Source: an uncultured Clostridia bacterium | GTDB lineage: Bacteria > Bacillota > Clostridia > Oscillospirales > Acutalibacteraceae | Assembly: GCA_937888485.1 (NCBI GenBank) | Contig: CALAQQ010000067.1 | Location: 1 to 17,308, forward strand | DNA: 17,308 nucleotides | Direction: 5' to 3' | In this document: positions 7,009-12,742 of the stretch, in pieces | Position numbering within the stretch: the stretch's first letter is position 1 | How the letters are laid out: the number at the start of each line of letters is the position of its first letter | Made by a program: the position numbers and the translations under genes | Notes under the pieces: model-generated | The model's input: only the letters and a program-made list of their open reading frames with translations | Told to the model about the DNA's origin: nothing | Database searches by the model: none

Positions 7009-7911
7009 ATGTTCCTCAAAAACTGGATGTCCTATATTTCCGACGATGCAAAAATAACAAGAATCGCAATGCCAGGCACACACAATTCCGCAACCATGGG
7101 CATGTCAAAACTTGCTAAATGCCAGAACGGTTCTCTCTATGAGCAGTATGCTCACGGCGTGCGTGCTTTCGATATCAGACTCAAGGCGAACAAAAAAGGC
7201 GAGCTTTTTATTGCTCACGGAATCATGACGGGTATGCCTGCCGAATTTGCGTTTGAAAGTCTGAAGATGATTCTGAATGAGAGCAACGAATTTTTCATCA
7301 TTCCGATTATTACGTACATGAATCAGAAAATCGGTCCGATAAAGCTCAGCTACAACGGTAATTCCGAAGAAACGAGCAGACTCATCCGCAAATATCTTTC
7401 GCCCGAAAAATACGCTCTCACCGACTTTGGCGACATCAGCAACCTGACTCTCGGAGACATCCGTAAATCGGGTAAAAAATACATAATTATAAACGAAAAC
7501 AGAGAGTATGATTTCAGCGTTGACTGCCCCTATGACGACCCCTGGAGCGCAACCGTTTACGGCTATAAACCCGAAAAATTCATAAAGGAAATTCAAAAAT
7601 ATCTGACCGAAAAGGATCACGAAGGCTTCATGCGTTACCAAACCCAGATGACTCCGAATCTCGGTACGGAAATCGGATGGTCAAAGTGGCCCGACGACCT
7701 CGACGAAATCATAAGAGGCTTGTTTGATAGAATTATCAATGACGTTGCCTCAGACCCTGTTATGCTCGACAGAGTGAATATCATTGGCGGCGATTTCATG
7801 AGCCGTGACAACATGAAGGCAAACAAAATACTCTCCCTCAACCTGCTCAAAGGCATTGTCAAGGAAGAGCTTAAAAGCGAATATAAAAATGCAATTTCAA
7901 GTACTTATTAA
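7009..7911 (+). CDS. PI-PLC X-domain phosphodiesterase-like protein
   Basis: A 300-aa protein of the bacterial phosphatidylinositol-specific phospholipase C family, which cleaves a phosphodiester by acid-base catalysis with two histidines. Seen here: PGTHNSAT with His25, GVRAFDIRL (Asp55, Arg57) and IAHG with His70, the usual spacing of the X-domain active site. Later blocks (FFIIPIITYMNQ, KKYIIINENR and GGDFM near the end) fit strands of the TIM-like barrel. Unlike the secreted Bacillus and Listeria enzymes it has no signal peptide; it starts MFLKNWMSYISDDAKI, so it is probably cytoplasmic or exported by another route. It is a single-gene unit with its own promoter, divergent from the hydrogenase operon. 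The true substrate (phosphoinositide, GPI or another phosphodiester) is unknown. Confidence 0.85.
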   Translation: MFLKNWMSYISDDAKITRIAMPGTHNSATMGMSKLAKCQNGSLYEQYAHGVRAFDIRLKANKKGELFIAHGIMTGMPAEFAFESLKMILNESNEFFIIPIITYMNQKIGPIKLSYNGNSEETSRLIRKYLSPEKYALTDFGDISNLTLGDIRKSGKKYIIINENREYDFSVDCPYDDPWSATVYGYKPEKFIKEIQKYLTEKDHEGFMRYQTQMTPNLGTEIGWSKWPDDLDEIIRGLFDRIINDVASDPVMLDRVNIIGGDFMSRDNMKANKILSLNLLKGIVKEELKSEYKNAISSTY

Positions 7912-7960
7912 TAAATTATATGACAAACGTTAAAATTGAATTCATACGGAATTAACATTT

Positions 7961-8038
7961 GAGGGTTATTATACAGATGTACCGAGCAGGAGCCGCAACC
8001 TGCAAGGTGCTGCTCATTTTGAGTACGCAATACCCCTC
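7961..8038. ncRNA. Candidate structured intergenic element (strand unclear)
   Basis: Four nested helices can be drawn: 7961-7970 with 8029-8038 (9 of 10 pairs), GTAC 7979-7982 with 8023-8026, GAGCAG 7984-7989 with CTGCTC 8010-8015, and ACCT 7998-8001 with AGGT 8005-8008 around a GCA loop. It lies between convergent genes, just before a terminator, so on the plus strand it could be the 3' end of the PI-PLC mRNA. The minus strand also holds a 21-codon frame (ATG at 8017, stop at 7952) beginning MSSTLQV, and a TTG frame at 8030 behind GAGGAGG. It does not match any RNA family I can recall with confidence. Confidence 0.45.
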
Positions 8039-8056
8039 CTCAATTCAACCCCATGC

Positions 8057-8086
8057 AGAAAAAGATGCTTAACCGCATCTTTTTCT
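8057..8086. terminator. Bidirectional terminator between the PI-PLC and PNPOx genes
   Basis: A perfect 12-bp stem (8057-8068 with 8075-8086) with a TTAACC loop. The arms end in A-runs and T-runs, so a U-tract forms in both directions. It serves the two convergent genes. Confidence 0.85.
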
Positions 8087-8098
8087 TGCTTTATAAGG

Positions 8099-8593
8099 TT
8101 ATTTCATCGGCATAGGTCTGTATTTTGCGGTGAATTCCGAAACGGTGATTTTTATTATGCTCACAAAAGCCACCATTTTATCTTCAAATTCAAAATCTTT
8201 TCCCGTCTGCGTTTTCATGAGAAGTGAAAGCGCTTTTTTCTTTTCTTCAACGTCTTCGTCGATGATTTCGGCAATGCCTTTGCCCATGACGGATGAATAT
8301 GCAATACCGTAACGGCATGCAATATCGCCCTCAAACGGTACAAGGTCACATTCAGCCTCGAAGAAAACCTTGGGATTTGCTCTGATAACATCGAGCTTTC
8401 TGCCTCTTCTTGCTCCGTGGAGATAGATGATGAGCTTACCGTTTTCAAAGGTGTAGCCGTAATTCATCGGCACAACATACGGCTCGTCACCGTCAACCAT
8501 GCCGATGTGGGCAATCTTTGATTTGTCAAGAATTTCAATGATTTTGTTGATATCCGTTATCTCACGCTCTCTGCGTGTCATTCCGTTGCTCAT
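8099..8593 (-). CDS. PNPOx-like flavin-binding protein (NimA-related)
   Basis: A 164-aa split-barrel protein of the pyridoxamine 5'-phosphate oxidase-like superfamily, in the group annotated as NimA-related 5-nitroimidazole reductases. Family features seen: MTRREREITD at the start, then IIEILDKSKIAHIGMVDGD, PYVVPMNYGY, LIIYLHGARRGRKLDVI and NPKVFFEAECD. These form the strands and the FMN/heme-binding cleft. Whether it binds FMN, heme or F420, and its substrate, cannot be told. The frame continues upstream to 8686, but those residues come from the repeat element, not from the protein. The ATG at 8593 has AAAGGAG 7 nt upstream and starts the domain correctly. The repeat abuts this ribosome site, so any original promoter has been displaced. 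Confidence 0.9.
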   Translation of the reverse strand: MSNGMTRREREITDINKIIEILDKSKIAHIGMVDGDEPYVVPMNYGYTFENGKLIIYLHGARRGRKLDVIRANPKVFFEAECDLVPFEGDIACRYGIAYSSVMGKGIAEIIDEDVEEKKKALSLLMKTQTGKDFEFEDKMVAFVSIIKITVSEFTAKYRPMPMK

Positions 8594-8611
8594 TTTGTTG
8601 CTCCTTTTTAT

Positions 8612-8708
8612 AATCTCGTTTCCGTAAGGAAACATATCGAGTGCATCGCACATATCGAATCTGTCAGGATATATCGAAAATCTCACAGAGATTTATATCG
8701 ATGAATGC
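8612..8708. repeat. 97-bp hairpin-array repeat, copy A
   Basis: Identical to 9182-9278 except one base (T at 8625 against C at 9195). It holds four short hairpins separated by ATATCGA linkers: GTTTCC/GGAAAC with a GTAA loop, GTGC/GCAC, ATCT/GGAT and AAATCTC/GAGATTT. The single difference between the copies lies in a tetraloop and leaves the stem intact. It lies between the stop of the four-helix-bundle gene and the ribosome site of the PNPOx gene. Confidence 0.95.
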
Positions 8709-8724
8709 TTTGTAATAACAAACT

Positions 8725-9078
8725 TTATTTGCCGTTCTTTTTAGCGGTGGTTACCGAAGCGATAAGCATTCTTCTTATTGTTCCGCATCTGTTTATCAGT
8801 TTTTTATATGTAATCTCATCAATCTTATTCTTTCGGGACAGCAGTTCCAACCAGTATTCGGTTTCAAAGCTTTCTTTCAGGGCAATTTCCAATTTGTTAA
8901 TGAAATCGGCTCTGCTCTGAGCATATTTTGCTTCATGGATGTTTGCGCCGACAGATGAAGAACATCTTATTAACTGATTTACATATACAGAGCACCCTTT
9001 GATATTATCGCATATATCCGATATTTCTATAGCCAAATTAATTGCATCTTCTCTTAATGCGTTTTTGTTTTGTTCCAT
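8725..9078 (-). CDS. Four-helix-bundle protein (23S rRNA IVP / S23 family)
   Basis: A 117-aa protein of the four-helix-bundle family first known from open frames inside intervening sequences of 23S rRNA genes; it is also related in fold to Avd of diversity-generating retroelements. Family marks: LREDAINLAIEISDICDNI in helix 1, the conserved turn RCSSSVGANIHEAKYA, then ADFINKLEIALKESFETEYWLELL and a last helix KKLINRCGTIRRMLIASV. The fold is basic and probably binds nucleic acid, but the function is unknown. AAAGGAGAA lies 8 nt before ATG 9078. The gene is enclosed by two copies of a hairpin-array repeat and has no reverse transcriptase near it. That arrangement suggests a small mobile cassette inserted between the RlmD-like and PNPOx genes. 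Confidence 0.88.
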   Translation of the reverse strand: MEQNKNALREDAINLAIEISDICDNIKGCSVYVNQLIRCSSSVGANIHEAKYAQSRADFINKLEIALKESFETEYWLELLSRKNKIDEITYKKLINRCGTIRRMLIASVTTAKKNGK

Positions 9079-9096
9079 CTGTTATTTTCTCCTTTA

Positions 9097-9278
9097 TCGA
9101 TATACACGCTTTGCGTGTTCGATATATTTTGCTTTGCAAAATTCGATATAAACTCACACAGTTCGTTTTCGATATGATATAAATCTCGTTTCCGCAAGGA
9201 AACATATCGAGTGCATCGCACATATCGAATCTGTCAGGATATATCGAAAATCTCACAGAGATTTATATCGATGAATGC
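9097..9278. repeat. Hairpin-array repeat, copy B with extra units
   Basis: Seven short hairpins are joined by an 8-nt linker. The left three (stems at 9104-9118, 9126-9142 and 9151-9163) follow TCGATATA linkers. The right four (9188-9203, 9211-9221, 9229-9240 and 9248-9264) follow the reverse-complement linker ATATCGA. The array therefore has overall dyad symmetry and begins with TCGATATA and ends with TATATCGA. Positions 9182-9278 repeat copy A. Its left end supplies the ribosome site region of the four-helix-bundle gene, and its right end runs into the last codons of the methyltransferase gene. Confidence 0.9.
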
Positions 9279-10624
9279 GTGAGCAGGGTCACGCATTCAC
9301 AATGTCCCGTTCTCGGGAACATATCGACGGGAGTTGCGGTTGTGACTGTATATCCCAGTTCGGCGAAAATTCCGCAGTCACGGGCAAGGGTTGCGGGGTC
9401 GCAGGAAACATAAACTATTCTGTCGGGGTTCATTCGGGCGGCGGTGCTGACCATTTCGGGGCTGCAGCCTTTTCTCGGAGGATCGAGGATAATGACATCG
9501 GGCTTTATCCCTTCGTTTTTCAGCATTTCAGCTGCCCTTGCCGCATCTGAACAGATAAATCTTGCGTTGGTTATTCCGTTGATTTCCGCATTGATTTTTG
9601 CGTCTTCAACAGCTTCGGGAACAATTTCGACACCGATTATTTCCTTTGCATTTTCCGCCATGGAAAGTCCTATCGTACCTGCTCCGCAGTAGAGGTCAAG
9701 TACGGTTTCTTTTCCTGTCAGCGATGCATATTCCTTTGCTTTGTTATAAAGCTTTTCTGCCTGATTTCTGTTCACCTGGTAGAAAGAAAGCGGAGAAATA
9801 CGGAATTTCAGTCCGCAGAGGATATCCGTTATGCAGTCCTCACCCCAGAGGGTGCGGCACTTATCGCCGAGGATAACATTCGTATCTTTCGTGTTGGAAT
9901 TTATGATGATGCTCTTTATTGATTTTTCTTTTTCTGTCAGCATGGTTACAAGCTCATCTTCGGCGGGAAGCTTTTTGCCGTTGATGACGGCGCAGACCAT
10001 TATCTCGCCGCTTGCAGTACCTTTTCTTATGTAGATATGGCGGATAAGACCTTTATTCTTCGTTTCGTCATAAACGCTGACGTTATATTTTCTGATGTAA
10101 TCGGAGAAAACTCCGAGAATTCCCTCGAATTCTTCGGGCTGTAAAAGACAGTCGGGGCAATGCACAACTCTGTGGCTGTGGGGCGAATAAAATCCCGTTT
10201 TTATTTCGCCGCTGTCAGTTGCAACGGGATACTGAGCCTTATTACGGTAGCGTGTATCGGAATCGGCGCCGATAATCGGCTCAAATTCGGGAGAAACTCC
10301 GCCGATTCTTTTGAAGCATTCGGCAACATGGTCAGCCTTGATTTTCTTTTCCGCTTCATAATTCATATGCGAAAAAACACAACCACCGCACTTGAGATAA
10401 ACGGGGCAGTCGGGCGTGATTCTGTCGGAGGAGGGCGTGATAACACTCTCAATCTTCGCGAAGGCATAGCTCTTTTTGACTTTGAGAATATGCGCCGTTA
10501 TTTCGTCACCCGGTGCGGTTGCGGGAACAAAAATTGCCATTCCGTTATGTCTTCCCACACCGCTTCCGTTAACGGAGCAGGAATCTATTTTAAGGTTTAT
10601 TCTGTCATTCTTTTTTATATCCAC
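9263..10624 (-). CDS. rlmD: 23S rRNA (uracil-C5)-methyltransferase, RlmD/RlmCD type
   Basis: A 453-aa TrmA-family enzyme that uses SAM to methylate C5 of a uracil in 23S rRNA (U1939 in E. coli; Gram-positive RlmCD also does U747). Seen in order: an N-terminal TRAM domain (about residues 1-60), [4Fe-4S] ligands Cys73, Cys79, Cys82 and Cys156, the SAM motif VLDLYCGAGTIGL (308-320), DPPRKGC (381-387), the nucleophile Cys408 in VYVSCDPATLARD, and Glu443 in GHCECVTLL as the likely base. The start is GTG at 10624, with GGAGG 6 nt upstream. The last codons (Ser-Ser-Ile-stop) lie inside the hairpin-array repeat, so insertion of the repeat seems to have replaced the original stop without harming the catalytic part. 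It has its own promoter. Confidence 0.92.
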   Translation of the reverse strand: MDIKKNDRINLKIDSCSVNGSGVGRHNGMAIFVPATAPGDEITAHILKVKKSYAFAKIESVITPSSDRITPDCPVYLKCGGCVFSHMNYEAEKKIKADHVAECFKRIGGVSPEFEPIIGADSDTRYRNKAQYPVATDSGEIKTGFYSPHSHRVVHCPDCLLQPEEFEGILGVFSDYIRKYNVSVYDETKNKGLIRHIYIRKGTASGEIMVCAVINGKKLPAEDELVTMLTEKEKSIKSIIINSNTKDTNVILGDKCRTLWGEDCITDILCGLKFRISPLSFYQVNRNQAEKLYNKAKEYASLTGKETVLDLYCGAGTIGLSMAENAKEIIGVEIVPEAVEDAKINAEINGITNARFICSDAARAAEMLKNEGIKPDVIILDPPRKGCSPEMVSTAARMNPDRIVYVSCDPATLARDCGIFAELGYTVTTATPVDMFPRTGHCECVTLLTHSSI

Positions 10625-10652
10625 GATTTTCCTCCGAATGTAAACTTATAAT

Positions 10653-10681
10653 ATTATATCATAAACAAGTCTTACTGACAA
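10653..10681 (-). promoter_or_regulatory. Sigma-A promoter of the rRNA methyltransferase gene
   Basis: On the minus strand, TTGTCA (10681-10676), a 17-nt spacer and TATAAT (10658-10653). The GTG start is about 29 nt downstream of the -10. Confidence 0.8.
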
Positions 10682-10760
10682 CTGTAAAAAATCTGCTTTT
10701 TCTATTCATTATCAACAAACAACTCGCAAGAAAATATTGTCGGGTTTGGAATAATTTTCA

Positions 10761-10789
10761 TTGATTCGGCATATAATATTTGATATAAT
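10761..10789 (+). promoter_or_regulatory. Sigma-A promoter of the Big2-DUF4474 gene
   Basis: TTGATT at 10761-10766, a 17-nt spacer and a perfect TATAAT at 10784-10789. Another TATAAT at 10772-10777 has no -35 at the right distance. The gene follows 30 nt downstream with a GGAGGG ribosome site. Confidence 0.75.
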
Positions 10790-10818
10790 ACTATGGATAA
10801 TATTTTGGAGGGTATACT

Positions 10819-11967
10819 ATGAAAAAGCGTGCAATCAAACTGACAGCAATATTTTTTGTACTTATCTTCGCATTTTCAAATCTTGCAACCATACCTGCTT
10901 TTGCAAAAGAAGATGCTCCTTCAACTCCGGTTCTTGTTCTTACTGCAGAGAAAATCACAATTGCCAGATTTGAAAAAACAAAGATTACAGCAAGTGTTTC
11001 AGGCGTTGAAACTTTGCCCGAAATTTTATGGACATCATCCGACAGTTCCATTGCGGCAGTCAACAAAGAAGGCGTTGTGTACGGTACCGGTAAGGGTACG
11101 GCAACCATTTATGCTATGGTTAACGTTGACGGAACAGAATTAAGAGGCGAATTCGATATCACGGTTACCGCTTCAAAGAACCTGATAAGAGATTTGCTTG
11201 AGGATCAGCAGATTCTCAGCTATCAGTACAGCTACGAGGACGACTATTACTATACAAACGACAAAGAAGCATGGCAGTATGATTTCGGTTTCGGAAAGAT
11301 ATATGATGTTGTTTCTCCCTATATCCTTCTTGAATACGACTATGTACGAGTTTTCTTTGTTTACGAAGAAAAAGACTGGATGCTCCAGATGTGGAAGGGT
11401 CAGTACGGACTTATTTTCTACGGCGGAGAAATCGGAATTTATAACAGACCCCATTCCGAAGATGGCATTCATGAATGGACAATGTTTTCATGCCCCGCAG
11501 AAGAAGACTGGCTCGGCATGGAAATGACTCTCTGGCACGAACAGCTTGACGGCACATGGGTTCGTGAATTCACAAGAAAATACGATAAATACTGGTGGTG
11601 CACCGGCTTTAAAAACGGTCACCTCAGACAGCAGGAACCCGCAGATGAGCTCCGTCTTACCGGCAGAATAACATTCAAAGATGAACAAATGACAAGCCTT
11701 GTTGCGAACGGTCTTGTTAGCTGCGGTTTCGCAAAAGCAAACTCAAAGGATTCTATCAGCACCGACGGAATTTATGTTAACGGCAACGATATCCATTTCA
11801 GCTGGCAGAGTATTTCCGCAGCAGAAAGCACCATGGCAATAAAAGTTATAGGCGGCACAATGTCTGCATTGACATTCATAACGTTCCTTCCCCTTATCGC
11901 TCCTTATGTAGGAGCTTTCTGGGTGATATTTGGATTAGGCGCAATGCTTGTTTCGGTAGTTCTTTAA
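10819..11967 (+). CDS. Exported Big2-DUF4474 protein with C-terminal membrane segment
   Basis: A 382-aa cell-envelope protein. Residues 1-29 form a signal peptide (MKKRAIK, a hydrophobic core, then PAFA before KED). Residues about 37-117 are a bacterial Ig-like Big2 domain (ILWTSSDSSIAAVNKEGVVYG, GTATIYA). Residues about 120-305 match the clostridial domain of unknown function DUF4474 (SYQYSYEDDYYYTNDKEAWQ, WKGQYGLIFYGGEIGIYN, KYWWCTGFKNG). The last 40 residues are hydrophobic (LTFITFLPLIAPYVGAFWV) and probably anchor it in the membrane. There is no sortase signal or SLH domain. It is a single-gene unit with its own promoter and GGAGGG ribosome site. DUF4474 proteins have no known activity. 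The aromatic-rich core suggests ligand binding, but that is a guess. Confidence 0.85.
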   Translation: MKKRAIKLTAIFFVLIFAFSNLATIPAFAKEDAPSTPVLVLTAEKITIARFEKTKITASVSGVETLPEILWTSSDSSIAAVNKEGVVYGTGKGTATIYAMVNVDGTELRGEFDITVTASKNLIRDLLEDQQILSYQYSYEDDYYYTNDKEAWQYDFGFGKIYDVVSPYILLEYDYVRVFFVYEEKDWMLQMWKGQYGLIFYGGEIGIYNRPHSEDGIHEWTMFSCPAEEDWLGMEMTLWHEQLDGTWVREFTRKYDKYWWCTGFKNGHLRQQEPADELRLTGRITFKDEQMTSLVANGLVSCGFAKANSKDSISTDGIYVNGNDIHFSWQSISAAESTMAIKVIGGTMSALTFITFLPLIAPYVGAFWVIFGLGAMLVSVVL

Positions 11968-11986
11968 AATTATTTTTAAAAAGGGG

Positions 11987-12015
11987 TTTACAATTTTAAA
12001 ACATTGTGATATAAT
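11987..12015 (+). promoter_or_regulatory. Sigma-A promoter of rpsO
   Basis: TTTACA at 11987-11992, a 17-nt spacer and TATAAT at 12010-12015, with TG at 12007-12008 (extended -10). It predicts a leader of about 98 nt before the rpsO ATG. It lies only 20 nt after the DUF4474 gene stop. Confidence 0.8.
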
Positions 12016-12021
12016 CCCTTT

Positions 12022-12119
12022 TGCTATGCCCGTCGCTCGGGTTGCGGAGTAAACCTCAACGAGGTAATCACCTGCCGCATTCTGGGGGCTGAGGCAAATA
12101 TTAAAATGAGGTGAAAAAA
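12022..12119 (+). promoter_or_regulatory. Structured rpsO mRNA leader, probable S15 autoregulatory site
   Basis: The leader folds into CCCG/CGGG (12029-12032 with 12038-12041), an outer stem TGCGG/CCGCA (12043-12047 with 12075-12079) and an inner hairpin ACCTC/GAGGT (12053-12057 with 12061-12065). TCACCT at 12068-12073 is exactly complementary to AGGTGA at 12109-12114, which contains the ribosome site. S15 is known to repress its own mRNA in several bacteria by binding junction or pseudoknot structures, so this leader is a good candidate. Its match to a described S15 leader class was not tested. Confidence 0.55.
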
Positions 12120-12383
12120 ATGACACAGGCAGAAAAGACCGCAATCATGCAGGAATATGCTCTTCACGAGGGCGACACAGGTTCACCCGAAGTACAGATC
12201 GCTGTTCTTACAAAGAGAATCAACGACCTTACAGAGCATCTTAAGGAACACAAGAAGGACCACCACTCAAGAAGAGGTCTTCTTATGATGGTTGGTCACA
12301 GAAGAAACCTTCTTGCATACCTTCAGAAGGTTGACATTGAACGTTACCGTTCAATCATCGCAAGACTCGGCATCCGTAAATAA
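12120..12383 (+). CDS. rpsO: 30S ribosomal protein S15
   Basis: An 87-aa ribosomal protein that binds the 16S rRNA central domain early in 30S assembly and takes part in the B4 bridge. The whole length fits the family: GDTGSPEVQIAVLTKRINDL, the rRNA-binding stretch KKDHHSRRGLLMMVGHRRNLL and the end RYRSIIARLGIRK. The frame could begin with a GTG at 12111, but that codon lies inside the ribosome site. The ATG at 12120 has GAGGTG at the proper 6-nt distance and gives the normal length. Codon use is strongly biased, as in highly expressed genes. pnp follows after 359 bp, the usual rpsO-pnp neighbourhood. Confidence 0.98.
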   Translation: MTQAEKTAIMQEYALHEGDTGSPEVQIAVLTKRINDLTEHLKEHKKDHHSRRGLLMMVGHRRNLLAYLQKVDIERYRSIIARLGIRK

Positions 12384-12392
12384 TTTGTCTAT

Positions 12393-12426
12393 AAAGCGGG
12401 CAGGAACCTATCTTCTTGCCTGCTTT
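12393..12426 (+). terminator. Stem-loop after rpsO, probable terminator or attenuator
   Basis: A 14-bp stem (12393-12406 with 12413-12426, two G-U pairs) with a CCTATC loop. The downstream T-run is weak (TTTGTTGCGTT), so partial read-through into pnp is likely. Confidence 0.65.
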
Positions 12427-12438
12427 GTTGCGTTATTA

Positions 12439-12472
12439 CAGCAAATTAATCTGTTAAAACGCTAATTTGCTG
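12439..12472 (+). other. Perfect 10-bp hairpin in the rpsO-pnp spacer
   Basis: CAGCAAATTA at 12439-12448 pairs with TAATTTGCTG at 12463-12472 around a 14-nt loop. The distance to rpsO and pnp suggests an RNase III or PNPase-autocontrol site, as known upstream of pnp in E. coli. That function is inferred. Confidence 0.5.
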
Positions 12473-12540
12473 CAGTTTTAAAGTGCATCTTTCAGGCGGC
12501 ACATTATAAGGTTTTAGCGGTAAATCGAGGGTCTGTCGAC

Positions 12541-12666
12541 AGTGAAAAGTTAATAGTTAATAGTGAAAAGTTTCGGATAGGCTTTGCCTATGACCGATTA
12601 GAATGGGTACGGGTGAAACCCGTCCTTAACTCTTCACTCTTCACTTTTCACTTTTCACTCTTCACT
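12541..12666. repeat. MITE-like imperfect palindrome in the rpsO-pnp spacer
   Basis: The left arm (12541-12573) is made of AGTGAAAAGTT/AATAGT units and the right arm (about 12626-12666) of CTCTTCACTTTTCACT units, its near reverse complement. Two perfect inner hairpins lie between them: ATAGGC/GCCTAT with a TTT loop and ACGGGT/ACCCGT with a GAA loop. No gene is inside. Repeats built from GTGAAAAGT units are common in intergenic DNA of Clostridia, so this is probably a non-autonomous element. The rest of the 12384-12742 spacer holds the two stem-loops listed separately and no promoter I can defend. Confidence 0.7.
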
Positions 12667-12742
12667 AAAACAGATTTTGGATTTATTGCTAAACCCGATC
12701 CCGCCGCCTGTGGAAATATATTATACAGAGAGGTAAAAGAAA

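Noticed and set aside
7961..8038. SRP RNA, 6S RNA, T-box or a known riboswitch
   Set aside because: It lacks the GGAAG SRP tetraloop region, the T-box GGTGG motif and the conserved cores I know of the common riboswitches, and it is too short for 6S RNA. It was kept as an unassigned element.
8594..8686. N-terminal extension of the PNPOx protein that shares its first residues (MRFSIYPDRF...) with a frame at 9038-9256
   Set aside because: Both are translations of the duplicated hairpin array. The ribosome site AAAGGAG before 8593 shows the true start, and the frame at 9038-9256 lies in repeat and spacer DNA.
9097..9278. CRISPR array
   Set aside because: The constant unit is only 7-8 nt, it changes strand in the middle, the intervals are short self-complementary hairpins of unequal length, and there are no cas genes.
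8725..9278. Diversity-generating retroelement
   Set aside because: The four-helix-bundle protein is Avd-like in fold, but there is no reverse transcriptase, no template/variable repeat pair with adenine-specific changes and no variable C-type lectin gene in the window.
12717..12724. pnp promoter with TATATTAT as -10
   Set aside because: No -35 element at the right distance, and it sits directly on the ribosome site, leaving almost no leader.
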